Origin: Turnera subulata
Lineage: Eukaryota > Streptophyta > Magnoliopsida > Malpighiales > Passifloraceae
DNA length: 64,000 bases
NCBI GenBank assembly: GCA_028386065.3
Contig: JAKUCV010003308.1
Span: 1-64,000 of the forward strand
Direction: 5' to 3'
The notes under the pieces were generated by a model. The model had not been told where the DNA came from, searched no databases, and was given only the letters and a program-made list of their open reading frames with translations. Below are positions 12,880-25,500 of the stretch, one piece after another; within the stretch, counting starts at the first letter, position 1, and every line of letters begins with the position of its first letter. The position numbers were made by a program, and so were the translations under genes.

Positions 12880-13384
12880 TATTATTGAACTGCGAGACCA
12901 TCTCTTTGTTCACTGTAAGTATATTTGGTGGTTATGGAATAAATTTTGTGCGTGGTGGGGGTTAGTTGGTGTGTCCCAAGAACTTTGGAAGAGTTATTTT
13001 TTCAATGGATGGGCTTGGTTGGTTCAGTGAAAGCTAGAGCTCCATAGATGGTGATATTTTTTGCTAATGTTTGGAATATTTGGCTTAGTAGGAATAAAAA
13101 GATTTTTGATAATGTAGAGGTGGATTGGGGGAGAATGATGGAGGTATCGTTGGTTCGCTTTTTAAACTGGTTCAAGGCATATCAACCCAACTTTTGCTAT
13201 GATCTGGCCGCCATGATCATCCAAGCTGATTGTATTTTGTCTTGGCCTGGACCATCTTTCTATTGTGTGGTTCTGTTATTATACTGTTAGAATTCTAGTT
13301 GTACAGTAGGAGGGTTATCTCTTTGATGACCCCCCTGTTTTCTTTTTATTCATTAATGAAGGATCGTTATTCATAAAAAAAAAA
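12880..13384 (+). mobile_element. 5'-truncated LINE insertion (LINE E), ORF2 C-terminal tail
   Basis: The insert encodes the end of an L1 ORF2 in two frames: the zf-RVT tail (LRDHLFVHCKYIWWLWNKFC, then WWGL), a stop or frameshift near 13030, then NVWNIWLSRNKKIFDN and WFKAYQPNFCYDLAAMIIQA. These match the tail of LINE B (DRDHLFGHHKFVWRLWNRVC; NIWMMRNKLIFEG). A 3' UTR and an A run (13376-13385) follow. An identical 14-bp target-site duplication, agtgatattattat, flanks it at 12866-12879 and 13385-13398. The insertion is cleanly bounded, and the perfect duplication suggests it is relatively young despite the disrupted frame. Confidence 0.88.
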
Positions 13385-13398
13385 AGTGATATTATTAT

Positions 13399-14340
13399 CC
13401 GCAATACTTTGTTGACAAGTTGTTATAATTTTATCGGCGAAAGAAAATCTTGATTATTTCTTGATCAATTATGAAATACAGTATTAGGTATCCCAAACTA
13501 ACTTAAGTGCAACTTGAAATAGACAAAGGAAAGGAGCAGGAAGATCTATCTCACAAATGTTAATAAATCTTATGAACAGTCCAACGAAATTATTACAGCT
13601 TGGAACGAGGACAATGCAGTCAAATTCTGGAAGAACCAAAGAAGCATTTTGAAATACGTGTGAAAATTTTCAAAAGAAAAAGAAGAAGAAATATGTGTGA
13701 ATGTGTTGAACAAAGGATTATATATGAATGCTCCAATTATGTGTCCTATATAATTAAGATATCTCAGGTGAGTGGGGGGGTCTTTACTGTTTCCCTACAA
13801 AATCTCATAGGCAGCATCCCAGCTTTGTGGGCTACCAATTACCATGCACATGGGTAATTAGGAAGATGAGATGAAGCTGTTGCTTTCTTTTTTCCTGTCT
13901 TTGCTTTGCTTTTGGGGTGTTTTGATGCGAATGGAGCCATAAGTGACTTCTCCTACATAGAAAAGGATAGTTCCCTTTAGAAAAAGACAACATATGGTCA
14001 AATATATATGGGGTCGATCTCCTTTCTTTTTCCCTCTTTCTTAATATGGTGAATCTGTTGCTTCGTTGTGACGTGTGATGGAAGCGAGGAAAGAAAAAAA
14101 AAAAAAAAGATGGTCATCATGTATTTTTCTTTTCTTTCTTTCAACAAGTCAATATATGTGTTCCTTCCCTCTTATTACGACATTAATTTTGTCTGTTATT
14201 AAGAAGAAGTCTAGTTCTCATTAAAAAAAACACAAAACTCTAGTTTAATTATAGAGCCCTACCGTCCAAAGCATAGAATGAATGTCTTAAGTTGTATCGA
14301 GCCTAATGATCAAGTGCGTCATTTTTAGCTCCAACATCTC
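13399..14340. other. intergenic, no gene seen
   Basis: This is AT-rich DNA with homopurine tracts (13670-13690, 14090-14108). The open frame at 13600-13857 has no recognisable motif. No transposon termini were identified. Confidence 0.5.
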
Positions 14341-14346
14341 TCTGTT

Positions 14347-14560
14347 TTTTTTTCTTTTTTGGTGAAGACGGGAGGGCTAAGCCCTATATTGATTATGCAT
14401 TAGAAACAGATACAGCAACTCGGGGAGTGGAAAACCCCGCACCATCTAACAACATCAAATGAGTTACAGCATTCGGTGGCTCCGGAAGCAGAGAGAAACC
14501 CGGCTGCCACAACGCAGCCGACCTGCTTTAATATCTGCAGATGCATGGTGTATAGCATGC
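14347..14560 (-). mobile_element. LINE 3'-end relic (RNase H-type LINE tail)
   Basis: A T run at 14345-14360 is followed, on the minus strand, by a short 3' UTR and then an open tail reading LPEPPNAVTHLMLLDGAGFS up to a stop. This resembles the extreme C-terminus after RNase H in LINE D (APPVDCLPLLHNDVNQVARP). It looks like a severely 5'-truncated insertion. I could not identify target-site duplications, so the 5' limit is approximate. Confidence 0.45.
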
Positions 14561-15329
14561 ACAGTCTTGGCCTTTTCTATATACATTATCGCATAATCTT
14601 GGCCGTTATCTGGAATTCTTCTGATTTTTCAATTTCAACATGACGCTACTGGCATTGTGCCAACACAACCTCTTAATGAGATGTTCTTTTTTTTTTTATT
14701 AACAGTTCTCAATCGGTAGTGCATGGGTTATTGAGATTTTGTTCGTGTTACGAAAGCTCATTTTGTGTGGCACAAGCTTTTATAGTCTTCACGAATATCT
14801 ATGCCAAAGAATAGGTTTATAAGCTAGGTAGCTATTTTTTTATCAAAATGAAAAAAAATGCCTAGTTGGCTATATTGGATAGTTTGTTTTATCTTTAAAA
14901 TTTTAGTGTAACTCAACCAGTACCCAGGTTGTCTTCAAAGCTGGCCTTTTTAAAAACAGAATAGGTTATTAGTTAGACCATCTATTTTTTTGAACGCTTC
15001 TTTTCTGCTGCTGCTTGGTCTTAACTTCTGCTCTTATACTGTGTCTAGGAATATTGATGGTTGTACTACAGAATTTCAAGGCAAACTGTAATTCTTTTTC
15101 GGCCTTTGATTCACCGTATAGCAGGAACTGCCTGCATATAGTGCATACATCGTTTGCGCACAGATTAAGTTAAGAGATCGTGACTATTTTTCACTATGTA
15201 CAACATAGAACATGTTCGGCATCTCCTTATGTAAACCTGAAAACTCTGTAACTCAACTGGACTATTGGGCCCTAACATAGTTACATAGTAAATAATAAGT
15301 CCAAAAATCCAAATCACAAACTATGTCCA
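14561..15329. other. intergenic, no gene seen
   Basis: This is AT-rich sequence between a LINE tail and the copia relic. Part of it (15180-15329) could be the 3' end of the copia element, but no LTR or polypurine tract could be recognised. Confidence 0.4.
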
Positions 15330-18300
15330 CTAGAATTCAAGGTACCAAAAATAACAAATCTTCCCCTTGGCTTAAATTCTCTTCATCTACTAGAAGAACA
15401 ACCATCTGTCTCGTCACAACCCTCTGGGTACTGCATACAACAATCAAGTCTAGGCAATGCCTAAACTTGCTAGATGGAACTATCTTGGTCATCATATCTG
15501 TTGGATTATCATGTGTAGGCACTTTCTTTGTTTTTTTTGATATAAACGATTCTTCATTAATAAAGACAGAAATTGTATACAGAAACATTCATCACAAAAA
15601 AGACTTACAGTGTTGCCTAGCAAAATATGGATCTAACACGAGTAATCCAAAAAACAATTAAGAGACACATAGACCAAAATAGTATAGGTTAACAAAATGG
15701 CATGCCACACCAAAACATTGTCTGCGCCAAATATCAAAGCTGCAACACCAAACTTGAAACTGGTTGAGAGGATTCAAACCACAGCAGAAACCTGAGCTAC
15801 TCCAACTCAATCCTTCACATTTCGTTTCGCATAGAAGAACAACCTTCGCCTTAACCTTAACCATCAAATGACCAGCCCGGGCAAGCTCCCAAACCCCGAA
15901 CATTCCAGGAAAACATACTGTACGTAATAAAACAAAAAGGAAACACCATTATGACCTGCATTCTGGCACCTTATGAGGCAGTATTAGCAGCCTCCCAATC
16001 CGCTTTCTCTTTTGTAATCAAAGCCTCTATACCCTAGGCTAGCTCCCCCTGCTCACCTTCGATGCTCAAACCCAATTTCTCCGCAATCAACATAGTCTCC
16101 CCTACCTCATCAACGTGGACAGAGGGAGAAGAATAAGAAGAGGCCCCAGTCACGTTCAGGCGAGCATTCCCCGCAAGAAAATCACCATCCTGAGTGGAAC
16201 TGTCTCCCGTCATGGTCGGTCTCAATCCTCTTCCACCAGACAGGATTTTCTTGAATTTTTTAGGCTTTCTATACCGAGTTTTCCTCTTCGGACCAGCTTT
16301 ATCCAGTAGAGCACTAAATTTCCTTTCCAGTACCTTTAAAGATAACTCAATATTTTCCTCATCCTTCGATGTCGTATCCGGCTATGTGCTTTGTTCATTC
16401 ATTATACTTCTGGTTCTTAGTAAGATGGATAGCACTTTGATTGTAACAAAATACTGCAGTCCTATTCTATATCAACCCAGATCACTTGCCAAACCTTGTA
16501 ACCAAATAGGTTCCTTCATTACTTTAGTAATAGCCATATACTCTGCCTCTGTAGTAGACAACGCAATAATAGCTTGTAAAGTCACTTTCCAACCTATAGC
16601 ACTACTAGAAGGACCAAAGATAAAAACCTGTCAGAGACCTCCTCTTATCTAAGTCCTTTGCATAGTTTGAATCAATGTAGCCAACAACTGAATCTATTAA
16701 CTTGGCTTTGTCAAATGTCAAACTAATACTAACAGTACCTTTTTAAGTATCTCAAAATCCACTTCACAGCTTGCAAATGTTCCTCTCCTGAAAACACCAT
16801 GTAATCTACTCACAACAAAAACATGTGAAGTGTTAGGACGAGTGCATAATATAGTATACATGATGCTACCTACAACACTTGAATATGGAATAAGAGACAT
16901 TTCTTCCATCTCCTTGTCCGTCTTTGGTGACATGCTTGTAGACAACTTGAAATGTGTAGCAAATGGAATAGACACAGGTTTGGCACCTACTAAATTAAAC
17001 CTTTAGTAACTTTCTCAACGTAAGACTGTTGAATAAGTATAAGCTTCACATTACTTATATTCCTTGTGATTTTCATCCCCAAAATCTTCCTTGCTGTACC
17101 TAAATCCTTCATCTCAAACTCCTCACCAAGATGCTTTTTCAATACGGTAACATGTGACATACTCTTAGCAGTAATGAACATGCCATCCACATACAACAAC
17201 AAAAACACTAAAGAATCATTTGTAAGCTTCTTATTATACACACAACTATCATATGCACTTAGAGCAAAGCCACTATGAACCATGAATGCATCAAATCGTT
17301 TATACCACTACCTAGGTGATTGTTTCAGACCATAAAAGGATTTCGTAAGTAAGCAAAAATGATTTTTCATACCTGGAGTGATGAATCCCTCACGTTGACG
17401 TATGTAAATTTGCTCCTCTAAGTTACCATGCGAGAACATAGTTTTCACATCTAACTACTCTAGTTCTAAGCATGAAGAGCCACCATAACTAATATGACCT
17501 AAATAGAGCTATGTTTTACCACTGGAGAAAATACTTCATTGTAGTTTATCCCCTCCCTCTATGTGAAACCTTTAGCTACTAACCTTGCCTTCTATCTAGG
17601 TGCTTCAACCCCTAGATTTCCTTTCTTCCTCTTGAAAACTCACTTGCAACCTACTACCTTTTGTCATTTCGGCAATGGAACAAGCTTCCATGTATGATTC
17701 TTGTAAAGAGACTCAATCTCTTCACCTATAACACCAATCTATTGATCTGCTTTCGAACTAGCAATAGCTTCTTTATAGCTATTAGGCTCCTGCACATCAA
17801 TTGTCTCTGCAACTGACAATGCAAATTCTACAAGATTTGCATAATCAACATGACTTGTATTAGCAACATTTGCATATTTAGCTAGTACTTTTGTCTGCTT
17901 TTTTGATCTATATATGGCAATGTTGTACATTTGCTGTTGTTGTACTGGTGCATCATCAACATCAAGATTTTACACCTCCTACACAACTGTATTATTGGGC
18001 TGAGGTTGTGGAATTCGAGCTCAATTTGTTCTATGAAACTGCGATCCGTTTTTGTTATTGTCCTCTCCTTTTTTACTCTCCAATAAGGTAGACACATTAA
18101 ATACCATATCCCAGCTAACAATCACACCTAGAGACGTGGTATCTGTACACCACAGCTTGTAACCATTTAATCCAGATGCATATCCTAGAAATATGCATTG
18201 CTTTGTCCCGGCTCAAGTTTACCAACCCTCGGATGAGCATATGTTGTCGACAGGAGAAGCGGACCATACCTCAAAAGGAGTTTTAAACTCAATAATTGTC

Positions 18301-18410
18301 GATGGAGACCAAATAACAAGTTGTATTGATAGCTCCAACCTAAAAACATTTGCTCACACCTGAATGCAAAAGCATTCTTCGTGCTCTGTCATAAAGCGTT
18401 CTGTTCATAC
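15330..18410 (-). mobile_element. Ty1-copia pol relic, truncated at its 5' side and split by LINE C
   Basis: Minus-strand copia pol in order: integrase C-terminal part (MNRTLYDRARRML near 18400; HPRVGKLEPG, FLGYASGLNGYKLWC at 18240-18140), spacer, RT (17283-16990: LLLYVDGMFITAK, FEMKDLG), then VVGSIMYTILCTRPN (about 16900) and RNase H ([19 protein letters not shown], about 16560-16490; LTKNQ, TKHI at about 16400). The RNase H tail resumes beyond LINE C at 15525-15340 ([24 protein letters not shown]). The RT YVDD motif is YVDG, so the copy would be inactive even without its many stops. About 20 residues between TKHI and KVPTHD are missing at the LINE C site. No LTRs are visible. Confidence 0.85.
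15529..16395 (-). mobile_element. LINE C, 5'-truncated and internally deleted LINE inside copia RNase H
   Basis: The T run at 15529-15538 is the poly(A) tail. On the minus strand the insert starts inside ORF1 (VLERKF and RYRKPKKFKKIL, matching LINE B VLKKYF and RYRKNKKFKKII), then reads GDSSTQDGDFLAGN (LINE B: GESSTQDGEVVAGN). The ORF2 endonuclease start follows (KVKAKVVLLCETK; LINE B: KVNAKMVFICETK). After about 30 endonuclease codons it jumps to the ORF2 C-terminal tail (ALIFGADNVLVWHA against LINE B ALIINSDSILAWHG) and the 3' UTR. Almost all of ORF2, including RT, is therefore missing. No clean target-site duplication is seen, and some copia sequence was lost at the site. Confidence 0.75.
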
Positions 18411-18853
18411 TCTGAGGACCTCGGCCAAATCAATCCCTTTGGCCACCTCACCTTAATATGTTCTATTACAACAATCAACATGGAGTCGCCACCCTAATTT
18501 TGTTTCTTGGAAAATTCGGGAAAAGACCTTTATGCATCATTCTTTTCTTAGGAAACAACATAAGAGACTGATCATAGCGAACCAGAGATTGTTGGATTCG
18601 GGAGTTCGTAATGGGTAGGAAGATTTTAGGCACCCCATCCATGCTAGGGAGAAATATGGTGCAGTAATTGAACTATATTGTATGCCTTGTGTAAGTGAGC
18701 AAGTTTTCTTTTTTTGATAAGACGACGACTTTATTGATGATAACAGTTACAAGGCCTGGAAACCGTCATCCAATGAATGACGGAGTCCACCACAAATAAC
18801 AACTAGAATACAACTAGGGAACAAACTCCTACCAGAAATTGAAACAGGACTAA

Positions 18854-21800
18854 CTACACTAGCATAAGTTTATAGAAAGGACCGTGCCAGGCAAGAATGC
18901 TATCCGAGTTGATGATCAAGGCAGATAGATCATAGGGAAAATTAGATTGAGTAGACTTAAACCACAAGAGAGACCTGAGCAGAATTGTCTCCAACGCCGA
19001 TTCCCACACAACTGCCTTGCCCTCGAAGATCAGCTTATTCCTCATCATCCAAATATTCCATATAATCACATAGAACATCACCATCCATGGAGCCCGGGCA
19101 CGTGAAGGATTGACAGGCCCCATCCATTGTATAAAGAGTTCCTCCAAAGTCTTGGGCATACACCAACATACACCCCACCAAGCACACACCCGATTCCAAA
19201 GCCTCCAAACGAATTTGTGATGACCAAAAAGATGGTCTCTGTCTTCCAAATCCTCTCCACAAAACTGACATCTCACTTCCCCTACAGATATGATGTTATA
19301 ACGGTACAACAAGGATTTTACCCCAATCCCATTATTAAGTGCCAACCACAAAAAACACTCCACCTTTGTAGGAGCACACCCCAACCAAACCCACGACAAA
19401 TTGCCAGATCCACCCGTAGTAGTACAGACCAATGCATATCCTGATTTAACACTAAAAATTCCTTTCTTAACCCCCACCCACCTCCATCCATCAACTCCAG
19501 CACTACTAAAGACCACATTCTCTAAGCACCTAAGTAACTCACCCTCCTCCTCTAGTTCCCACTCATATAAATTCCTTCTCCAATTAAAATCCCAACCATA
19601 AATACCATTATTACAGCGATACAAATCAGCAACTGGGGCAAACTTACTGTTCGATACCGAGAAAAGCCGAGGAAACAACTCCATTAGCACCCCAACCGAG
19701 AGCCACCTATAAGTCAAAAATTTGCAGGAAGACCCATCCTTTAAGTCCACAACAATATTTTCACATAACCTCACACCATGCCCATGAGAGGCCTCCCCTG
19801 ATTTGACAATATTTCGCCACACTGCAGACATAGAAGAATTAAGAAAGGTTGGTCAAGAATTCACCGACTCCCTTCTATACACACAAGAAACAATCCGTGA
19901 CCATAGAGGAGTATCACATGAATCAGGATCCGTAGTGATGTACCTCCATAGCCATTTGAACAAAAGGCAGTGGTTTTTGATATTTAATTCCTCGATTCCC
20001 ATCCCCCCACACTTCTTTGGTTTGGCAATCTTGGTCCAAGCCACCGGACACAATTTTCTCTTCTCCTCACTATCCCCCCATAAGAAATCTCTTTGCATCC
20101 TTACTATCTTCTTTACAACTCCACTGGGCATCTTGTATAAGGACATGAAATACAAAGGTAGGATACTCAAAACGGATTTGATCAATGTTATTCTACCAGC
20201 CAAAGATAAAAACTTGCCTTTCCAGCTAGCCAGCCTACCTTTGATCCTTGAAATCACAGGCTCTCAAGCGTTGATTTGTTGCATATTCATACCAATATGT
20301 AGACCCAAGTAAGACATAGGAAGAGATTCTGACTTACTCATGAAGCACGCAGCCACATCCCTCACCTAGACAGATTCTCAAAGCGTCTTAACACCCTCTT
20401 CAAGTTAATTAGAGACGCCATATCATCTGGACAAAAAAATAGGGTATCATCAGCAAACTGAAGCAGGGGCACCCCAACATTATTCACTTTTAGCTCTTGA
20501 ATGATATCCTTCTTAATAGCCTGCTCCACCAGACGATACAATCCCTCAGCCACAATATCAAATAAAAAAGGAGACAAGGGGTCCCCTTGTTTCAATCCCC
20601 TATGTGCAACAAATTCATTAGATGGACAACCATTTATTAAAACAGACATCTTTGGATATCTGATGCATCCCATGATCCAGCTCCTCCACTTTTCCCCAAA
20701 ACCCATAGCTACCAACAAATCCAGAAGGAAATCCCATGAGACAGTATCATAAGCCTTCCTAAAATCTATCTTCCACCAAAAAGCCTTCCTTTTATTTTGC
20801 CGAATCTGGTGCACCATCTTAGAGGCAGACAGAACACAATCAAGTATTTGTCTCCCCTCAATAAAAGCATACTGATTGGGATTAATCACCCCCTTTATAA
20901 TCGATTTTAATCTATTTGCAAGAATCTTGGCAATAATCTATCAAGCAAATAGGTCTAAAATCCTCAAAGACCAACCCTCAGCTTTCTTAGGGATTAAACA
21001 TAGATGTCCACAATTAACGCCTCGAGGCAATCTCCCTGCCCTAGAGAAATCATTAATGAGATCCAATAAATCATCACAAATAAGATCCCAAACCCTTTTA
21101 TAAAAAATTCAAATTGAAACCATCAGGGCCTGGAGATTTATTTCCATCACAATCCCACATAATCCTTTTCACTTCTTCCTTATCTATAGACCTTTCCAAA
21201 AAATCGGCTTGTTCCCTAGCAATTCTATTAACAGGGATATCACCCCATTTAAAGCAAGCCTTAACAGGAGAATTAAAAACCTTGGCAAAATAGTCACACG
21301 CAGCCTGTTTAATCTCACTCGGCTCCCCAGCATTTGCCTAATTGAATTCCTTCTTCCTCTATTACAAGCGTTCACATGAAAGAATCTTGTATTTTTATCC
21401 CCAAGCCTCAACCACCTTACCCTAGACTTTTGTCTCCATAGGCACTCCTGCTGCCTCTGTCTACAATGAAGATCAGTTTTCCAAACAGCCATGAGCTCTC
21501 GTTCCCCATCATTCAGACAACGGCTATCCTTGATTTTATCCAAATCATCAATCTTCCATTCCTGTTCCTTAATATCTTTTTCAATGTCCCCAAACTCCTG
21601 TTTATTCCATGATCTCAGCTCGCGCTTGATCACTCCCAACTTCTTCAAAAGTATGAACCTCCCTGGAAATTCATCGCACCCTCTCGCCCACATGCCTTTC
21701 AGAATCTCGTCAAAGTTAGCATGCTGAAGCCAACAATTTAAGAATTTAGAAGGCCTTCTTCCCCAATTTAAACTTTCTTGAGCAAGTACAATCAGACAGT

Positions 21801-22470
21801 GTTCTGAATTCTCTTTAGGTTCAGCCCACAATTTTATAGAGGGGAAGAAGGAGAACCAAATAGGGTCAAAAAAAGCCCTATCTATTTTACTAACAGCCAA
21901 ACTATTCCCCCAAGTGAAATCACTTCCCTGCAGTTCAACCTCACACAAACTACCCTCCGAAATAAAATTCGACAAAGCCTGAGCTCCTCTCCTATTTACC
22001 CGGCCACTCAATCTCCCCTTCGCTTCAAGCACTTCGTTGAAATCCCCTATAATTAACCATGGGATCGTCGAATCCATCATCTGGCTATGAATGATCTCCC
22101 ACAATTCAATCCTCTCATCCCAGAACTCGGGCCATAAATGCAACAAAACCCTATATTAAGTTCTCCCTTCACCACACTCTCCACCATGATCCAACTCCTT
22201 CCACTCCGTTTCCTGGACACCACCAAAAAATCAACATCCCACATTAATAATAGACCTCCCGCAGCCTCCACTGCATCTACATTAACGAAATCAAACTGAC
22301 CCCTCCCCCAAGCTCTAGCACAATCGCCCTGTTTCCAGCCGCTACTTTTAGTTTCACAAATAAAAACCATCTTCGCATTAACCTTCCGTACAAGCTCTCT
22401 CACCCTTCTTTGTTTTCCATCCGACCCAAGACCCCCTCCAATTCCACGATAAAATACTAAACATAATCAA
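18854..22470 (-). pseudogene. LINE B ORF2 (endonuclease, RT, zf-RVT), broken
   Basis: The start reads FSILSWNWRG (about 22465), then an extra G in a G run shifts the frame to GLGSDGKQRRVRELV. Endonuclease motifs follow: FICETKSSGW, LIIGDFNEVLEAKGR (about 22050), DFTWGNS, and SEHCLIVL (about 21810), where the usual SDH reads SEH. RT motifs are YAFIEGRQ, KIDFRKAYDTVSWDFLL, HRGLKQGDPLSPFLF and an intact LQFADDTLFF (FADD codons at 20446-20457). The thumb and a WGDSEEKRKLCPVAW segment lie at 20257-19853. The zf-RVT (CQFCGEDLEDRDHLFGHHKF) and tail end at 18854. At least four frameshifts separate the parts, so it is non-functional although the polymerase motif survives. Confidence 0.85.
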
Positions 22471-22524
22471 AAAACAAGGAAACCCAACCACAACCACATC
22501 CAAAGAGAAATTAAGGAGAGGTCC

Positions 22525-25500
22525 TCAAACCCTCCCAATCTGCTCCTTGTTTTTCAACAAGGTTCTCCAACTCTTTAATAATCTCCTTTGGTTCACTGGA
22601 AATAAAAAGACCCAATTTTCACCCACAGCCAACGTCTCCTCTCCCTCCAAGAGCTTCGAAGAAATTTCTGCAGCAGCATCCCCCACCGTAGCACGAATAT
22701 TACCAGCCACAACTTCTCCATCCTGAGTAGAGCTTTCCCCCATCAATAACGATCTCACGCCACCCCAGGAATAATCTTCTTAAACTTCTTATTTTTCCTA
22801 TATCGTTTGTGCTTCCTCCCACCTGGTTGATCCAGTAAGAACTGAAAATATTTTTTCAACACACTAAGAGATATTTCCACACTATCCTCATTATTCGACG
22901 TTGTTTCATTCCTCTCTAAGTCAGCTTCTCCCACCAGAGAGGCATCACTAGGCCCATCAGATGACCTCCTATCTCCTCCCACATTAGGGCCCAAAATAAC
23001 TAAAGAGTCTTCCCCACTCTTTTCCAGCCCAATTTCGCCAGTACTAGGCCCAATACAAACTTCTTCCACATTTATACTTCTTTGAATAGATACGTTACCG
23101 TACTTATAATCACATCTCACCACATTATCCAACATCAACCTAGGGTTTTGAGCCTGACAGCACCCATTATCCTTGGTCCCTAAAATCCTTAGAAATCCCC
23201 TTGGCGGCTGGATGTGCATGGAAGCCGTCTTTGACGCCTCAGCACCCATAATCCCTTTACCCTTTTCAAGAAATCTGATGGTATCTCCAATACCAAAAGG
23301 GTCACCTGACTCTTCAGTTCCCTCCTTTGACGCCTCTTTGTCCCTCACCCTCTTGGAAAATTCCGGCTGACTCTGGCGAGATGTGGATCTACTAGCCTCT
23401 ACCTCCTCCCGCACTGACTCACCCATCTCAGCCACCCGCATCTGAGACTCCATTACAGATACAACTAATTCCTTTTGGCCGATCTTGATATTAAACGAAC
23501 GTTCAATAAATTTCTTATATGTAGAAAGGATTAAGACCTGAGCCACCTCCAAGTTATTGCTGGTTTCAAAAGGATTAAGGAGTTTGACAAAACACCCAAA
23601 TCGCGTCGCAATTTGCTTGAAAAAAGCTTCACACCATGCTTTAGGAGGAACGCCATAGACATTCAAACAACACTCACGGTGTGATGCATTATCATCCTCA
23701 CCCCATTCCCTGAATAACTCGAATAATTCGTCACCCCACGAGTCCTTATGCTTCAAACATGACATCAAGGCTTCTCTGGAAGAGAAAACCATCAAGATAT
23801 ATTGTCCTCCGATTTTCTTCACCTGGACAGGCATATTGAATATCCGTCTAAACTCTCGATATACCTTTGCCATGGATACACCCTCCTTTAGTACACCAAA
23901 AGCACAAGATTTGAGCCTCTCTACACACTCCACAGTAGGAAGAAATTCAAACGCAACACCTCTATTCTCCTCTTGGCCAAAGGTTGTTTCCACACTCTGC
24001 CTATAGGCCACCACCGTCTGAGCATAGGTGCGACCCTCCTGAACCCTAGTCTGCATATGGGGCCAATTTTTCTTAACCATAGACCGTCCCTGCCTCTGCT
24101 CCAGAGCCTTTCTTCCTCTCTCATTAGCCACCTTTGCAACCAACATGCCATTGATACACCTATTCTTGTTAATTTTGTCAACCAACATCTCCCCCTGCCA
24201 TTTGACTCATACTTCACAAAACCAAAACGAGTCCCTGCCGCACTCAACCTCCCCGGTATGAACACATCCATCACCACACCCACCTTTGAAAGCTCCTTAT
24301 GAAGTTCCCATACAGACCAACCTTCTGGAATGTTCTTTACGAACATACTAACAGCTCTCCTATTCTCCAAAGCATTCTGCACATGTTCTCTATGAAACGA
24401 CCGCATCCCAAAACCAAATAAACAAAACATAAATAACAGTGAAAAGAAAAAAAAAAGCCCTTGAGTTCGGGGATGCCAAAAACCTCTGAGTAAATTAACT
24501 TATACATATCACACAATAGCAAAATAAACATCGGGATACTAAAAGACTCAAAAAAAAAACATAAATCAGGCTCAACAAGCCAAGTAAACACCGGCACCCA
24601 ACCGGGATAACAAATGATCAATCCAAATATAACAAAACAGCATCCCGATAAGTTATGCAGCGGAAATCAATAACGAGTCCAATGACAAATGCAAACATAT
24701 GGAGTGTCAACCTATGGATCCGTCCCCGAAGGAAAGTAGGCACAGTTACTGAGTGCGTCCCTGATCCACGATCGTTTAACCTGTGCAAACGCTGTGAGGG
24801 GGTGAGACCAACCACTGTCTCACCACAAACAAATAAACCAGAATATACTAGTACAAATCAACCACGAATACATCAGCATCTGGCAATAACAGCCACAGTG
24901 CACAAACGAGACACAGTGCACAATACAAAGTCAAGATCAGACTTTATTCCCATACTTATCATTAGTCAACTTATTATAGTTATGCTTAATTATATCATTA
25001 GTGTTGGATGTTTTATTAGGACCCTCTACTGTGTGCGTCGGGCGCGGTAGCAACTGGCCAGCTCCCCAGGGCCTATGCCCAACGTAGAACATATATGTAT
25101 ATATATCAATACATCGGAATGGGTAAGTTCCGACAAAAGAAAACCACTAACAACCAAGTGGCCGACAGCTCTAAGAGGGGTGCTCTCCTCAAAGGAATAC
25201 ATAAACAAGAATCTTGGGGCACACCCGTCAGTCCCCAAGTCACCAGCTCTGTGAGGGGTGCTCTCACCAAAAGAATAGGTAATATCAAATAACCAAGGGG
25301 TACACCCGACAATCCCCAAGGCGCCAGCTCTGTGAGGGGTACTCTCACTAATATACTAAATGAGGGGCGTACCCATCAATCCCCTCGTTGCCGTCTCTGT
25401 GAGTACTGCTCACTATCATAACAGGACCCGAGGGGTACCCTCTCTCCCTCTCGGTGCTACCGGTCAACAGCCCCACAGTAGATCATAAGTTATTCAGAAT

